From Leptidea sinapis (lineage: Eukaryota > Arthropoda > Insecta > Lepidoptera > Pieridae): a DNA stretch of 64,000 bases. The notes beneath the pieces are model-generated. The model was not told the DNA's origin. It made no database searches and saw nothing but the letters and a program-made list of their open reading frames with translations. The stretch spans positions 26,746,501 to 26,810,500 of the forward strand of contig NC_066265.1 of assembly GCF_905404315.1 (NCBI RefSeq), read 5' to 3'. Shown in pieces: positions 63,180 to 64,000 of the stretch. A program made the position numbers and the translations under genes. The number at the start of each line of letters is the position of its first letter. Positions within the stretch are counted from its first letter, which is position 1.

Positions 63180-63435
63180 TTTTTGACATTTGAGTATTTT
63201 TCTTGCGTCACTTTGCATATATTGTAATTGAAATGATTTGTAAAACAATTAAAATGTATATCTTGACTTAAAAGAGTGGCAATCAGTTTCTTGCTACTTC
63301 GTATCATTAGCTCAACCCGAAGCAGAACTTACGAAGCAGCGGTAAATTCAATAAGAAACAATATTTTTTTTTTTTTTTTGACATTCATAAGTGTCATTTC
63401 CGTGACCTACATGAATAAAGTGTTTTTGAATTTCA
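63180..63435 (+). mobile_element. 3' end of another non-LTR element
   Basis: 'AAAGAGTGGCAATCAGTTTC', 'TTGCTACTTCGTATC', 'GACATTCATAAGTGTCATTT', 'CATGAATAAAGTGTTTTTGA', a 3'UTR with AATAAA and a TTTGAATTT terminus. An internal T17 tract at 63365-63382. Confidence 0.6.
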
Positions 63436-63603
63436 ATTTGAAAGAAGTTTCTTTCTCTCGTTCCTTTAAAACAGAAACTCATTTTCACTCTTTTTTATGC
63501 TATATATGTTCAGTATATATACAATGTATGTAGAATAACATCAATGTATCATCAATCACTTATGTAAGTTAAAAGTGATTAATAAAAAAAAATTATACAA
63601 AAA

Positions 63604-63730
63604 AGCCACCGACTTCTAAAACACTATTCCAAAACAATAGATATAATATGCACTAAAAAGTATAAAAATAATGGCGAGTGTTATACAATGTAATTTCTTA
63701 ATCTAGTTCTAGTTACGGTTATTGTTATTT
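63604..63730 (+). mobile_element. MITE with AACCGACTTC-type ends, left fragment
   Basis: 'CACCGACTTCTAAAACACTA', 'CCAAAACAATAGATATAATA' and 'CTAGTTCTAGTTACGGTTAT' match 2446 onward and 18991-19298 reversed. Confidence 0.65.
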
Positions 63731-64000
63731 GTGATTTTTTTGTAAATATTTTTTTAATATTTTGATTTTTAGTAAATCTGAAGTACAATAACTAATAATT
63801 TGTCTAAATATGTGTAGATCTTCTACATTTTGCAATGCAGAAATGGACGTGAGCGCATTGCAATTTTACTAAAGACAGTTCTGCCACAGATTGCACCCTT
63901 ACGTAAGACATTAAGGAGTTTCATTGATCATAATATTCGAAGACCACAATAACTTGACCATAATGTTACGGTAGGTGACTCAAATATCCGGATAGTATAA
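63731..64000. other. Unassigned end of window
   Basis: No recognised feature. Confidence 0.4.

Overview
This is a eukaryotic, AT-rich, almost entirely non-coding window, and the best fit is a lepidopteran (butterfly or moth) nuclear genome. Three things point there: Helitron-like elements with 5'-TC and CTAG-3' ends that insert between A and T, a high-copy ~310-bp SINE-like repeat ending in an A tract, and many 3'-truncated non-LTR retrotransposon tails (jockey, CR1 and RTE types). There is no bacterial gene organisation, no operon and no CRISPR array. All family names below come from reading the sequence, without database searches.

Host gene content is very small. The one convincing protein-coding exon is 45323-45752 (+). 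It has a polypyrimidine tract and AG acceptor, 142 open codons of acidic, Ser/Thr-rich and basic low-complexity protein, and a GTAAGT donor. A GC-rich leader-type exon ends at a GTAAGC donor at 28642 (+). If the two are spliced, one frame runs open across the junction but contains no AUG. A second CpG-rich block (12590-13080) may be an upstream promoter or first exon. The simplest picture is one long-intron gene on the + strand whose 5' part and one internal exon lie here.

The rest is mobile DNA, layer on layer. 1-9 kb: tRNA-like repeats, an internally deleted mariner element (4168-5128), a short P-element-like transposon with an 8-bp target duplication and a THAP start exon (6020-6406), and Helitrons. 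9-24 kb: jockey remnants, SINE-like copies, an 850-bp inverted-repeat element (11255-12100) and a promoter-plus-ORF cut off by a Helitron (16277-16477). 24-27 kb: tandem tRNA-like units, one block of them inserted in a Helitron. 28-34 kb: the leader exon, an imperfect direct duplication (29980-30710 / 32150-32705), RTE remnants and a palindromic element. 34-45 kb: a solo minus-strand promoter (TATA plus two CCAAT), a PIF/Harbinger-like MITE with TAA duplications, a second THAP-bearing element, and SINE-like copies in both orientations. 45-64 kb: the coding exon, CR1 remnants carrying clean Helitron insertions, a 761-bp hairpin element (49266-50026), nested MITEs, and a second, opposite copy of the THAP element.

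The most interesting items are the P-like/THAP elements retaining a first exon and splice donor, the tandem tRNA-like unit with a conserved anticodon-type loop, paralogous 'empty sites' that define Helitron ends to the base, and the AUG-less leader exon. I saw no complete, clearly functional new system; most elements are non-autonomous or decayed.
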